Positions 26,506-35,838 of a DNA stretch of 64,000 bases are shown piece after piece. Location of the stretch: NCBI RefSeq assembly GCF_030929615.1, contig NZ_JAVFVU010000014.1:62001-126000 (forward strand), in the 5' to 3' direction. The notes beneath the pieces were generated by a model. It was not told where the DNA came from. It did not search any database and saw only the letters and a list, made by a program, of their open reading frames with translations. This stretch comes from Dyadobacter sp. LHD-138. GTDB lineage: Bacteria; Bacteroidota; Bacteroidia; Cytophagales; Spirosomataceae. The first letter of the stretch is position 1. Every line of letters starts with the position of its first letter. The translations under genes and the position numbers were made by a program.

Positions 26506-26817
26506 CCAAAAATCAAAGAAAAGGAGAAAAAATCCCAACCAACCATGAAAATCAGAATTGATTTAACATCCTCGCTGTGCCTGTTTGTTATTATTTCAGA
26601 AAAACCACAGGCGCAATCCCAGGATTTGCATACGAAAAAACAACCTGGCACGGCTTTGACCGTTTGATTTAGTCATGGATAAAGATGAACTACAAACCGA
26701 GACAGAACTTTTAAAGAGAGGTTTTGTGATAACCTTTATTACCCCAGGTCCTTCAAAGATCGTGAATTTCATTACGCGTAACACGAAATAGTTTTTCAAA
26801 TTTTATCATTAGATCCG
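26506..26817. other. Intergenic remainder with two mini-ORFs
   Basis: The remaining 312 bases hold two short open frames: 26545-26667 (40 codons, starting MKIRIDLTSSLCLFVII and containing QAQSQD, like a signal-peptide start) and 26675-26791 (38 codons, MDKDELQTETELLKRG). Neither resembles a known family. They could be relics of an eroded exported gene or chance frames. No TAnnTTTG promoter was found for the PQQ dehydrogenase. Confidence 0.4.
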
Positions 26818-28977
26818 ATGCGTAAAGTAATATTGCTTGGACAGCTTTTGCTGAGTTTTTGCATGTACAGTGCCCGTGAAAAGGAAAAACCGGGGCGGGA
26901 TGAGGACTGGCCAAACTACGGTGGGAATAAAGCAGGAAACCGGTATTCTCCACTCGATCAGATTAATACGGGAAATGTACAAGCATTGCAGGTTGCCTGG
27001 ATGTATGATGCGTCGGAGAAACCGAATCCGGCAAATCCCGGCAGGCAACGCAACCGTGCCATTCAGTGCCAGCCGATTGTTGTTAACGGAATTATGTATG
27101 GCACGACACCCGAACTGAAATTATTTGCCCTCAAAGCTGAATCGGGCGAGCAGCTTTGGAAGTTTGAACCCGGTAAAAACGACAAACTGAATTCCAACCG
27201 GGGCGTGGTATACTGGCGGAGTGGAAGTGATCAGCGTATATTGTATACGGTTGGTTCCGGTTTGTATGCAGTCAACGCTGAAACGGGACAGATTATCAAA
27301 AGTTTTGGTGTCGAAGGCAGAGTTGATATTCATGAAGGTCTTTCGACGAATATGGATCATGATGTCAGCGTTTTATCGGTTAATGCGACCAGTCCGGGGA
27401 TCATTCATAAAAATACTTTTATTCTGGGATCGGCTGTTTCCGAATCCGGCGATGCAGCGCCAGGGCATATCCGGGCGTTTGACGTCGTGACCGGTCGGTT
27501 GAAATGGGTTTTTCACACCATTCCCCAGCCGGGAGAATTTGGCTATGAAACCTGGCCGAAAGGAGCTTATAAGAAAATCGGTGCTGCCAACAATTGGAGT
27601 GGCATGAGTGTAGATGAAAAAAGAGGCGTTGTATATTTCGGGACGGGATCGCCCGCCTCGGATTTTTATGGAGGTGATCGGAAAGGCGCCAATCTTTTTG
27701 CGAACTGCATACTGGCACTGGACGCCGAAACGGGTAAAATGAAATGGTATTATCAGACGATCCATCATGATCTGTGGGACCGGGATCATCCAAGCCCTCC
27801 GAACCTTACCACCATTAAACATAACGGAAAGAAAGTCGATGTGCTGGTGCAATCCACAAAAGACGGGCTGGTTTATGTGCTTGACAGGGATAAAGGGACT
27901 TCCATATTTCCTGTCAAGGAACGTGCGGTTCCAACCGAAGGTCTTCCGGGTGAACATCCTTATCCTACACAAAAATATCCCGTTAAGCCACTACCGTTAT
28001 CCCGTCAGATTTTTACTGAAAATGATATTACAGATCTTTCCCCGGAGTCTCATGCTTATGTGAAAGAACGTTATCAGAAAATAAAAACGAATAACAAATT
28101 TGCTCCGCCAAGTACAACCGGAACATTACTTTTTGGTTATAGCGGAGGTGCAGAGTGGGGCGGAAATGCTGTGGATCCCGAAGGTGTTTTTTACCAAAAT
28201 GCGAACGAAGAGCCTTGGGAGCTGATTATGATGGACGCCGCCCAAAAGAAAACCGACGCTCCGCGTACTTTGGGAAACGCGCTTTATATGACAAACTGTT
28301 CAGCTTGTCATGGCCAGGACAGGAAGGGTAGTGGTAACGAGCTGCCATCGCTTGTCGATATCGGAAAGAAATTAAATACAGCGTCGATCCAAAGTATCCT
28401 GAAAACCGGAAGCGGACGGATGCCTGCATTCTCACATTTGTCTGAAAAAGAGCAGGACGCGATTATTAGTTTTTTGTTTAACATCGAAAAGGATCAGAAA
28501 ATGGTTGTTGAGACAAAAACAAAGCCGGTCGAAAAAAATGCTTTTCCCTATAAACCCGCCTACGTAACCAAGAGCTGGCAAAGATTTACAGACCAGAATG
28601 GATATCCGGCCGTCAAGCCGCCGTGGGGAACTTTGAATGCAATTGATTTGAATACAGGCGAATATCTCTGGCGGGTGCCGCTCGGAGAATATCCTGAATT
28701 AGCAAAAAAAGGTATTCCGACAACGGGTACAGATAGTTATGGCGGCCCGTTGGTTACCGCTGGCGGCCTTGTTTTCATCGCCGGAACGAAGGACGAAAAA
28801 ATCCGTGCTTTTGACAAAAGGACGGGAAAGGTTGTGTGGGAATATCAGTTGCCCGCGGGTGGTTTCGCTACGCCGATTACCTACCAGATCAATGGGAAAC
28901 AATATGTTGCGATTGCAGCAGGTGGCGGAAGAGGCCAGAAAATAGGAGGAAATTACATCGCTTTTTCATTAAAATAA
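26818..28977 (+). CDS. PQQ-dependent dehydrogenase with inserted cytochrome c domain
   Basis: This is a periplasmic quinoprotein of 719 residues. An eight-bladed propeller is indicated by repeated Trp-docking phrases (DWPNYGGNKAGNRYSPLDQI, GEQLWKFEPG, GKMKWYYQTIHHDLWDRDHP, GEYLWRVPLGEYPEL, GKVVWEYQLPAGGFATPITY), as in the glucose/quinate dehydrogenase group. Unlike classic enzymes a cytochrome c domain is inserted at about residues 480-560: C494-S-A-C497-H498, with likely axial Met in GRMPAF. The N-terminus has a signal (MRKVILLGQLLLSFCMYSA), with no multi-helix membrane domain. It presumably oxidises an aldose or polyol. The enolase-family gene follows 18 bases later. Confidence 0.92.
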   Translation: MRKVILLGQLLLSFCMYSAREKEKPGRDEDWPNYGGNKAGNRYSPLDQINTGNVQALQVAWMYDASEKPNPANPGRQRNRAIQCQPIVVNGIMYGTTPELKLFALKAESGEQLWKFEPGKNDKLNSNRGVVYWRSGSDQRILYTVGSGLYAVNAETGQIIKSFGVEGRVDIHEGLSTNMDHDVSVLSVNATSPGIIHKNTFILGSAVSESGDAAPGHIRAFDVVTGRLKWVFHTIPQPGEFGYETWPKGAYKKIGAANNWSGMSVDEKRGVVYFGTGSPASDFYGGDRKGANLFANCILALDAETGKMKWYYQTIHHDLWDRDHPSPPNLTTIKHNGKKVDVLVQSTKDGLVYVLDRDKGTSIFPVKERAVPTEGLPGEHPYPTQKYPVKPLPLSRQIFTENDITDLSPESHAYVKERYQKIKTNNKFAPPSTTGTLLFGYSGGAEWGGNAVDPEGVFYQNANEEPWELIMMDAAQKKTDAPRTLGNALYMTNCSACHGQDRKGSGNELPSLVDIGKKLNTASIQSILKTGSGRMPAFSHLSEKEQDAIISFLFNIEKDQKMVVETKTKPVEKNAFPYKPAYVTKSWQRFTDQNGYPAVKPPWGTLNAIDLNTGEYLWRVPLGEYPELAKKGIPTTGTDSYGGPLVTAGGLVFIAGTKDEKIRAFDKRTGKVVWEYQLPAGGFATPITYQINGKQYVAIAAGGGRGQKIGGNYIAFSLK

Positions 28978-28995
28978 AACGGAACCCGATTACCT

Positions 28996-30360
28996 ATGTT
29001 TAAATCAGAAAAAAATGCAGATAACAGTCGTCGTCATGCGATGAAACTGCTCGCCGCCGGCTCTACTGCCGGGTTGTTCTCCTTGTTTGAAACACCGCAA
29101 GCCCGGGCCGAAAAGTATGAAAAACCGGCTTATGCCAAGGGAATGGCACCGGTGACGATTAAAAGTGTAAGGGCCATCACAACCGCGCCGGGTGGGTCCA
29201 ACCTGGTAATCGTCAAAGTGGAAACATCCGAGCCGGGTTTGTATGGGTTGGGCTGTGCCACTTTTACGCAACGGGCGTTGGTGGTTATTCCTGCGATCAA
29301 CGTTTATCTGAACGAGTTTTGCGTTGGGAAGGATGTCGATAATATTGAAGATATGTGGCAATCCGCTTATGTGAGCTCGTATTGGCGAAATGGACCGGTT
29401 TTGAATAACGCATTGTCGGGATTGGACCAGGCTTTATGGGATATTAAAGGCAAGCGGGCGAACATGCCGGTTTACCAGCTTTTGGGCGGGAAAACCCGGA
29501 TTGCCGTGGACACTTATACACATGCAAGCGGGCCCACGCCCGAAGCGATCGCCGATAAAGTGCAGCAGTATATGTCCGAAGGGTTCCGTCATGTCCGGAT
29601 TCAACAAGGCGGGTATGGTGGCGTAGGGGCCATGGACGAAATCAAGCCGGATTTTAAAACGGCCGGTTTCGGCAGGGCAACCGACGATTTCAGTGACCAG
29701 CGGACGTATTTGAAACGTGTGCCCAAAATGTTTGAAATGGTGCGTAAAAAATGCGGCGAGGATGTTGAGCTTTTGCACGATATGCATGAGCTGGTCGAGC
29801 CTATGGATGCGATTAATATGATCAAAGGCCTCGAAGAATACCGTCCCTATTTTGTAGAGGATCCGTTTTCTCCGGAAAATATGGGCTGGTTTAAACAGCT
29901 TCGGCAAAGTACAACCGTTCCGATCGCGATGGGGGAGCTTTTCAATAATATCAATGAATTCCGTGATCCTATGGCAAATCAGTTGTTCGACTATATCCGC
30001 TGTCATGTTTCTCAGTTGGGCGGCATTACACCGGCCATGAAGGTCGCGCGTCTGGGCGAATGGTTTAACGTGAAAACGGCATGGCACGGCCCGGGTGATA
30101 CTTCGCCGGTGGGGCATGCCGCCAATAATAACATGGATATCGCGATCTGGAATTTCGGGATTCAGGAATCACAAAAGTTCAGCGAAAAGGTTCAGGAAGT
30201 TTTTCCGGGCTGTCCGACGATCAGGAATGGTTATTATTATGTCAACGAAACACCGGGGCTTGGTATTGATATCAATGAAAAGGAAGCTGCCAAATATCCG
30301 ATCGGCTCCAAATCCAGATGGACTGTGAGAAAGAACGATGGGACGATTTTGAAGCCTTAA
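28996..30360 (+). CDS. Tat-exported enolase-superfamily dehydratase (ManD/RspA-like)
   Basis: This is a sugar-acid dehydratase or racemase of 454 residues. The N-terminus SRRHAMKLLAAGSTAG looks like a twin-arginine signal, unusual because most ManD-like enzymes are cytoplasmic. Predicted metal ligands are Asp262 (LLHDMHE), Glu288 (FVEDPF) and Glu314 (AMGELF). His364 and Asp368 lie in WHGPGDTSPVGHAANN, the segment typical of the mannonate dehydratase/RspA group. It is 18 bases after the PQQ dehydrogenase, suggesting that an aldonate made by oxidation is dehydrated in the same compartment; this is inference. Exact specificity cannot be assigned. Confidence 0.88.
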   Translation: MFKSEKNADNSRRHAMKLLAAGSTAGLFSLFETPQARAEKYEKPAYAKGMAPVTIKSVRAITTAPGGSNLVIVKVETSEPGLYGLGCATFTQRALVVIPAINVYLNEFCVGKDVDNIEDMWQSAYVSSYWRNGPVLNNALSGLDQALWDIKGKRANMPVYQLLGGKTRIAVDTYTHASGPTPEAIADKVQQYMSEGFRHVRIQQGGYGGVGAMDEIKPDFKTAGFGRATDDFSDQRTYLKRVPKMFEMVRKKCGEDVELLHDMHELVEPMDAINMIKGLEEYRPYFVEDPFSPENMGWFKQLRQSTTVPIAMGELFNNINEFRDPMANQLFDYIRCHVSQLGGITPAMKVARLGEWFNVKTAWHGPGDTSPVGHAANNNMDIAIWNFGIQESQKFSEKVQEVFPGCPTIRNGYYYVNETPGLGIDINEKEAAKYPIGSKSRWTVRKNDGTILKP

Positions 30361-30390
30361 CTGAGATTTATCGAATCGCCGGGTTCGCCG

Positions 30391-30433
30391 GGTTGAAACC
30401 CGACGCTACGGTATTGGTCGTGCCTGCGGCACT
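30391..30433. repeat. Degenerate REP half-unit
   Basis: The phrase GTTGAAACCC, then CGCTAC, then TTGGTCGTGCC and CGGCACT follows the order and spacing of the left half of the RAYT-linked composites near 18.6 and 19.2 kb. The matching right half downstream is unrecognisable. It lies just after the enolase-family gene. Confidence 0.6.
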
Positions 30434-30596
30434 TTGTCGGTGTGGTTTTGTGTCGCAGGTATGGTTGGTTTTGGAAATGAGTAGGTTATGGATTTGTTGA
30501 TTAATATAATCTGGTTTTTTATTTAAATTATTAAATAAAATTGCAAAAAAATAGCACTGTTAATCATTTATTAAGATTTTCTTAATGCCGTGATTC

Positions 30597-30604
30597 TAAG
30601 TTTG
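30597..30604 (+). promoter_or_regulatory. -7 promoter box (TAAGTTTG) of the ECF sigma gene
   Basis: This exact TAnnTTTG match lies 36 bases before the sigma-factor ATG. The region upstream is very AT-rich without a clear TTTG at the right distance, so strength is uncertain. Confidence 0.4.
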
Positions 30605-30640
30605 CCAGACTTATTTGTTAACCTTCTTGGCAAAAATCAC

Positions 30641-31222
30641 ATGAATGATACAGACTTGTGGAGGAACTTCCGAAGCGGAGATGATGCTGCCTTTTCCATG
30701 TTGTACCGCAGTTATATTGAGATACTTTACAAGTATGGTCATAAACTTACACCTGACAGCCAGCTGGTTGAAGACTCGATTCAGGATATGTTCGTTGAGC
30801 TTTGGAACAGTCGGCAACGGTTGTCGGATACGGATTCTATCAAGTTTTATCTGTTCCGGGTATTGAGACGAAAGATTACTCAAAATCCGTTGAGTCGGAG
30901 TGCCGTGGGTATTGATGTTCTGAGTTACGAGCAAAAGTTCTTTTCTACTTCCGCAGAAAGCCAGCTGATTGCTTCTGAAAATGAAGGAGCAAGAACCAGG
31001 ATGCTTGGCAAAGCACTTCTGAAACTTCCACCGAGGCAGCAGGAAGTCGTAAATCTTCGCTATTACCATGAATTTAACCATCAACAGATTGCCAATATTA
31101 TGAACATCTCGTTGCAATCTGTCCATAATACGCTTCAAAAATCAATGAAAGGGCTGAGGGGGATTCTTTCGGATTATTCAGAGATTATTTTGAGCTTTTT
31201 TACGCTGTTGATTTTCAGGTAG
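30641..31222 (+). CDS. ECF-type RNA polymerase sigma factor
   Basis: This sigma-70 family extracytoplasmic-function factor has 193 residues. Region 2 is seen in AFSMLYRSYIEILYKYG and LVEDSIQDMFVELWNSR (about residues 15-65); region 4 in LPPRQQEVVNLRYYHEFNHQ and IANIMNISLQSVHNTLQK (about 130-175). The start is ATG 30641 (MNDTDLWRNF); an upstream frame at 30590 overlaps the promoter box. A FecR-like anti-sigma gene lies 112 bases downstream, then SusC/SusD. This is the standard trans-envelope arrangement in which receptor occupancy releases the sigma factor. Confidence 0.93.
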   Translation: MNDTDLWRNFRSGDDAAFSMLYRSYIEILYKYGHKLTPDSQLVEDSIQDMFVELWNSRQRLSDTDSIKFYLFRVLRRKITQNPLSRSAVGIDVLSYEQKFFSTSAESQLIASENEGARTRMLGKALLKLPPRQQEVVNLRYYHEFNHQQIANIMNISLQSVHNTLQKSMKGLRGILSDYSEIILSFFTLLIFR

Positions 31223-31334
31223 TTGTAGTTGATTGTGTGAAAAATTTAAATATTTCAAAAAAAAGTTTAATTCCTGGGGTAATCCCAGCCGGTTATCCCC
31301 ATTTGATAAATGAATAAGGGAAACCAGATTTTCT

Positions 31335-32348
31335 ATGAATTATTTGTCATTTGAACCGGAGGATTTTGCTGTCGACGATTTTTTTTGTCGCTGGGTGCTT
31401 GCTCCCACACCAGAAGCCGAAGTTTTCTGGCGCGATTGGCTAAATGAAAATCAGTTCAAAAATAAAGACGTAGAAATGGCCAGACAATTGGTGTTGCTGG
31501 CTTCTGCGGATGAAGGCGTCGTGCCAACTTCTGAAACGGTCGACAGAATTTGGCAACGGATCGATGAAGGAAAGCAGGTCGGTAAAATTCATTTTCTGAG
31601 AGAGAGCAAATTCTGGATGAAAGTTGCGGCGGCGGTTTCACTACTGGTTATTGTTTTTGCTGGCTATTTTCACAAACGTATCCAAAGTCAGACTTATCGC
31701 ACAGCTTTCGGGGAGTCAAGACGTTTGTTGTTGCCTGATAAGTCGCTTGTAACCCTCAATGCGAATTCAACCCTGCGTATTTCAGATGTTTGGGGGAAAC
31801 CCACGGAACGTGAGGTCTGGCTTGAAGGGGAGGCGTTTTTTAGCGTGAGCAAAATCAGAAGAAACAACCAGTCTGTGAAATTTGTGGTACACACACCAGA
31901 CCTGAATGTCGAGGTAAAAGGGACGGAGTTTAACGTGAACACGAGAAAAAATAAGACCAGGGTCGTATTGAGTGAAGGTCTCGTTCATCTCTATTTATGC
32001 GGTATTGGCGAGAAAAACGAGATCAGAATGAACCCCGGTGATTTGGTTGATTTTTCTAGCAACAATAAAAAACTGTCCAGAAAACATCTTGCTGATGCCA
32101 GTCCGGTTTACTCCTGGAAGAACAATATCTGGACGCTGGATGCTACCTCGCTGGAAGAAATCTCAGCACTTATTCAGGAAACGTATGGGCTGACCGTTAG
32201 TGTTGACAACGATTCATTAAAACGGAAAAAGGTAACCGGTATTATTCCCACAGACAATGTAGATGACCTGCTCAACGCCCTTGAAAGTATTCTGCCTATA
32301 TCCATCGCGCGAAAGGAAAATGGCATCATGATTAAAAACATTCAGTAA
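31335..32348 (+). CDS. FecR-family anti-sigma factor
   Basis: This inner-membrane regulator of 337 residues has a cytoplasmic N-terminal domain (about 1-95), one TM helix near residues 96-114 (FWMKVAAAVSLLVIVFAGYF) and a periplasmic FecR domain. The latter contains RLLLPDKSLVTLNANSTLRI, REVWLEGEAFFSV and VEVKGTEFNVNT, followed by a C-terminal secretin-like segment (LEEISALIQETYGLTVSVDN). It would hold the upstream ECF sigma factor inactive until contacted by the STN domain of the downstream SusC. Order and orientation match that pathway. Confidence 0.93.
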   Translation: MNYLSFEPEDFAVDDFFCRWVLAPTPEAEVFWRDWLNENQFKNKDVEMARQLVLLASADEGVVPTSETVDRIWQRIDEGKQVGKIHFLRESKFWMKVAAAVSLLVIVFAGYFHKRIQSQTYRTAFGESRRLLLPDKSLVTLNANSTLRISDVWGKPTEREVWLEGEAFFSVSKIRRNNQSVKFVVHTPDLNVEVKGTEFNVNTRKNKTRVVLSEGLVHLYLCGIGEKNEIRMNPGDLVDFSSNNKKLSRKHLADASPVYSWKNNIWTLDATSLEEISALIQETYGLTVSVDNDSLKRKKVTGIIPTDNVDDLLNALESILPISIARKENGIMIKNIQ

Positions 32349-32391
32349 CCCTGCTTAATCGAAAATTGTACTAAAACTTAATTGTAATCTC

Positions 32392-35300
32392 ATGAAAAAA
32401 ATTAATCTACTCATGATGGGGTTGATTTCTTGCTGTCATTCCATTGCCGACGCCCAGACTTTTGCGCGCGGACAGGTCCCGCAAACAGATCAGCGTTCCC
32501 AAACAAATTACCGAAATCTCGACCTGGTTCTGAGAGATCTTGAAAAGAAACATTCGGTTTATTTCATGTACCACAACGACAAGATCAAGTGGATGCAGGT
32601 ACAATATCAGATCAAGGCTGGTGAAGCGGTGGATGAAACGCTTAACCGGGTTTTGAAGCCAAACGGGCTGGACTACAAAAAACATGGAAAGATCTATGCG
32701 ATTTTTCCGAAAAACGCCGATTCTGGCTCGATTAATGAGCTGAAACAGGCAATTAAACAAACACAGCTGCCATTTAACGATTCCGAAACAAACACAGGGT
32801 CGCCAATCAACCTACGTCCTGATCAGGCAGTTGTAGAGGGAAAACTAACGGGAATCAAGGGAAGGGTTTTGGATGAAAAAAATGACGGACTTCCCGGTGT
32901 GAGTATTGTTATCAAAGGCACACAAACCGGAACCACCTCCGATGTCAATGGCCAGTACCAGCTGGAAATTCCCGACGCGCAAGCCGCAAGCGCCGTCCTT
33001 ATTTTCAGTTTTGTGGGTTATGAAAGTCAGGAAGTTTTGGTTGGTGGAAAAACTTCACTGGATATCAATCTTAAAGTGAGCGAACGCGGTTTGGATGAAG
33101 TGGTTGTGGTAGGTTATGGGGAGCAGCGCAAGAGTGAGGTGACGGGTGCAACCAGTACAGTTTCTGCGAAGGAAATAGCCAAACGACCTCTTTCAAGGTT
33201 GGAACAGGCCTTGCAGGGCACGACGGCGGGCGTGATGGTGGTGAGCCAGAATGGTCAGCCGGGCCAGGGGCTTCGTGTGAAAATCAGGGGTGCTAATTCG
33301 ATTACGGGGAGTAATGAACCGCTTTATGTAATTGACGGAAACATCGGTTCGGGTTCTGATGTCAATGTAAATGATGTGGAATCCATAGAAATTCTCAAGG
33401 ATGCGGCCTCTACTGCAATTTATGGTTCGAGAGGATCTAATGGTGTCGTGATGATTACCACCAAATCAGGAAAAACAGGAAAAATGCAGATCAATTTTGA
33501 ATCCTGGGTTCAGAAGGCAATGATTCCCAGAAAGCTTGAGCTGATGAATGCTTACGATTTTGCACGTTCGGTGAATGCACAATTTGTGGCGACAGGAAGC
33601 ACACCGGCTTTCAATGAAAGTCAGCTGAACGGTTTTAAGCAAAACGGTGGGACGGACTGGCAAAATGAATTGCATACAAAACCGTGGGTGAAAAATTATC
33701 AGCTGGATGTGTCAGGCGGGAATGAATCGGTTAAGTACCGGTTTTCTCTTGGCTATCTGGATCAGCCCGGAGTTATCTTGAATCAATCGTATAAACGTGC
33801 TTCATTCAGATCCAACATTGATACAAAGATCAATAGCCGGATGAACCTGAAATTCATTGTGGCAGCCACAATTCCGAAAAGCCACAATAACAGTTATGGT
33901 GGCGGTCTTGGCGATCCGTTTAATCAGGCCGTTGAATGGGACCCGACTTCGCTCGTGCGTGACCCGGTTACCGGAAATTATATCAACCGTTCTTCTTATG
34001 CGTCGATCCAGTTTAACCCTATCGCACAGGCCAACAGCCAGGTTGTTGACAATATCGGTACCAACGTTTCGGGAACTGCCACGCTTACTTACAGAATACT
34101 GGATGATCTGACATTTACTTCAACCAATGTTTATTCGATCGGTACGGGTTATGGCCAGCGGGCGTTCGGACCGGGAACAGGTGAGTATGATTCTAAATCA
34201 GATTATGCACAAGTTAACTCAAACCGCTCCCGAGGTTTTTTAAGCAGTAATTTCCTTACCTACAAGAAAAAATTCGGTGATCACGCACTGACAGTTACAG
34301 GTTTGTACGAGGCGATGTCAGGACAAAATACTGCCGTACAGGCAACCGCGAAGAATTTATCAACCTATTCGCTGGGTTATTATAATCTTAGTCTGGGCGC
34401 TACGCAGCAAACTTCTTCCACTTTTTCAGCCGATGTACTGCGGTCTTACATGGGAAGGGTTAACTATTCTTACAAGGAAAAATATTTCCTTACCGCCAGT
34501 TTACGAACTGATGGTTCTTCCCACCTTACCGATAAATACAGTTCTTTCCCGTCGGTTGGGGTAAGCTGGAATCTGGCGAACGAAGACTTTCTTAAAGATT
34601 CCCGATTTGTCAATAATTTGAAAATCAGGGCTTCTTACGGACAGACGGGCAATCAGGCCGTGGCGGCTTACTCAACCATCCCGGTTATCTCGACCGGCGG
34701 AACGCAGCCTGCCTATTATTTCGACGGAGCAACGCCGAGTGTGGCAACACCCCTGGGAGCTCCGGTATCTCCTTCGCTTAAATGGGAGGTCAAGACATCT
34801 TACGATATTGGTATAGACGCAGCATTTTTAAATGGCCGACTGACGTTTACCGCCGATGCCTACCAGAATACGGTGAATGACCTTTTGTATAATTATCAGG
34901 CTCCTTTCTATTTGGGAGGTGGCACTTACAGCCGGAATATCGGTAGTGTTTCCAACAAAGGACTAGAATTTGCTCTGGGGGGAACACCGGTGGTGACCGA
35001 CAAAATTCGATGGAATACCAACTTTACCATCGCATTTAACCGCAATAAAGTACTCGACCTGGGTGGATTGGATAATGTAATTACAGGCGGTGTGACAGGA
35101 CAGGGAATTTTGAAAGTAGGCCGTCCGCTCGGCGAGTTTTACGGATTTGATTTTCTGGGCACCTGGAAAAGCAGCGAGGCAGCGGCAGCAGCCGTGTTTG
35201 GGATGAAACCAGGGGATGCAAAGTATGCGGATGTAAACGGTGACCATGCTTATACTTCGGCAGATTATGTGCCGATCGGAAATGGTACGCCAAAATACAG

Positions 35301-35790
35301 TCTGGGTTTCATCAATGACGTTTCTTACAAAGCTTTTACGTTGAGTTTTATGTTTCAGGGTACGCAGGGAAACAAGAAATTTTCACAGACACAGGCATTT
35401 CTTTGGGGCGGATTGGGTGATATGAAAAATGCAACGACGGCGGAAGCTGTTCCTGAAAACTTATGGTCGCCTGAAAATGAAACCGACAATCCTGCATGGA
35501 GTAAAACCGGCAAGAACTATAACCTGAGCAGCCGTTATGTGTATGATGCAAGTTATATCAAACTTAAAAACGTTGCGATTTCCTATCGTCTGCCGACTGA
35601 ACTGCTGAGCAAAATAAAGGTAAGAAGTTTGGAATTGTATTTGAGCGGGCAAAATCTTTTCACGATCACACCTTACAAAGGTTACGATCCGGAAGTTGAA
35701 AACGGCAATGACGCTATTTCACAAGGACAGGAGTTTGGGGTGATTCCCAATCCAAGAACCTACACGGTGGGAATTCGCCTGGGTTTGTGA
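32392..35790 (+). CDS. SusC/RagA-family TonB-dependent transporter with STN domain
   Basis: This outer-membrane importer has 1132 residues. After the signal (ends ADAQ), an STN domain (about 45-110; LDLVLRDLEKKHSVYFMYHN) is the part that signals to FecR. A CarboxypepD_reg-like domain follows (about 160-235; GRVLDEKNDGLPGVSIVIKG), then the DEVVVVGYGEQRKSEVTGA linker, a plug (NSITGSNEPLYVIDGNIGSG, DAASTAIYGSRGSNGVVMIT) and a 22-strand barrel ending in TVGIRLGL. It is paired with SusD 48 bases downstream. Substrates of the group are mostly glycans or large nutrients; none can be read here, and no polysaccharide-degrading enzyme is nearby. Confidence 0.96.
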   Translation: MKKINLLMMGLISCCHSIADAQTFARGQVPQTDQRSQTNYRNLDLVLRDLEKKHSVYFMYHNDKIKWMQVQYQIKAGEAVDETLNRVLKPNGLDYKKHGKIYAIFPKNADSGSINELKQAIKQTQLPFNDSETNTGSPINLRPDQAVVEGKLTGIKGRVLDEKNDGLPGVSIVIKGTQTGTTSDVNGQYQLEIPDAQAASAVLIFSFVGYESQEVLVGGKTSLDINLKVSERGLDEVVVVGYGEQRKSEVTGATSTVSAKEIAKRPLSRLEQALQGTTAGVMVVSQNGQPGQGLRVKIRGANSITGSNEPLYVIDGNIGSGSDVNVNDVESIEILKDAASTAIYGSRGSNGVVMITTKSGKTGKMQINFESWVQKAMIPRKLELMNAYDFARSVNAQFVATGSTPAFNESQLNGFKQNGGTDWQNELHTKPWVKNYQLDVSGGNESVKYRFSLGYLDQPGVILNQSYKRASFRSNIDTKINSRMNLKFIVAATIPKSHNNSYGGGLGDPFNQAVEWDPTSLVRDPVTGNYINRSSYASIQFNPIAQANSQVVDNIGTNVSGTATLTYRILDDLTFTSTNVYSIGTGYGQRAFGPGTGEYDSKSDYAQVNSNRSRGFLSSNFLTYKKKFGDHALTVTGLYEAMSGQNTAVQATAKNLSTYSLGYYNLSLGATQQTSSTFSADVLRSYMGRVNYSYKEKYFLTASLRTDGSSHLTDKYSSFPSVGVSWNLANEDFLKDSRFVNNLKIRASYGQTGNQAVAAYSTIPVISTGGTQPAYYFDGATPSVATPLGAPVSPSLKWEVKTSYDIGIDAAFLNGRLTFTADAYQNTVNDLLYNYQAPFYLGGGTYSRNIGSVSNKGLEFALGGTPVVTDKIRWNTNFTIAFNRNKVLDLGGLDNVITGGVTGQGILKVGRPLGEFYGFDFLGTWKSSEAAAAAVFGMKPGDAKYADVNGDHAYTSADYVPIGNGTPKYSLGFINDVSYKAFTLSFMFQGTQGNKKFSQTQAFLWGGLGDMKNATTAEAVPENLWSPENETDNPAWSKTGKNYNLSSRYVYDASYIKLKNVAISYRLPTELLSKIKVRSLELYLSGQNLFTITPYKGYDPEVENGNDAISQGQEFGVIPNPRTYTVGIRLGL

Positions 35791-35838
35791 TCAATTCTGA
35801 CTTAACCAGTAATTCTAAATTTGATTAAAGACTATAAA

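Noticed and set aside
27373..27972. A 199-codon minus-strand frame inside the PQQ dehydrogenase gene
   Set aside because: Antisense shadow; the sense frame has a complete domain architecture.
29434..30117. A 227-codon minus-strand frame inside the enolase-family gene
   Set aside because: Antisense to a well-supported gene, His/Arg-rich, no recognisable motif.
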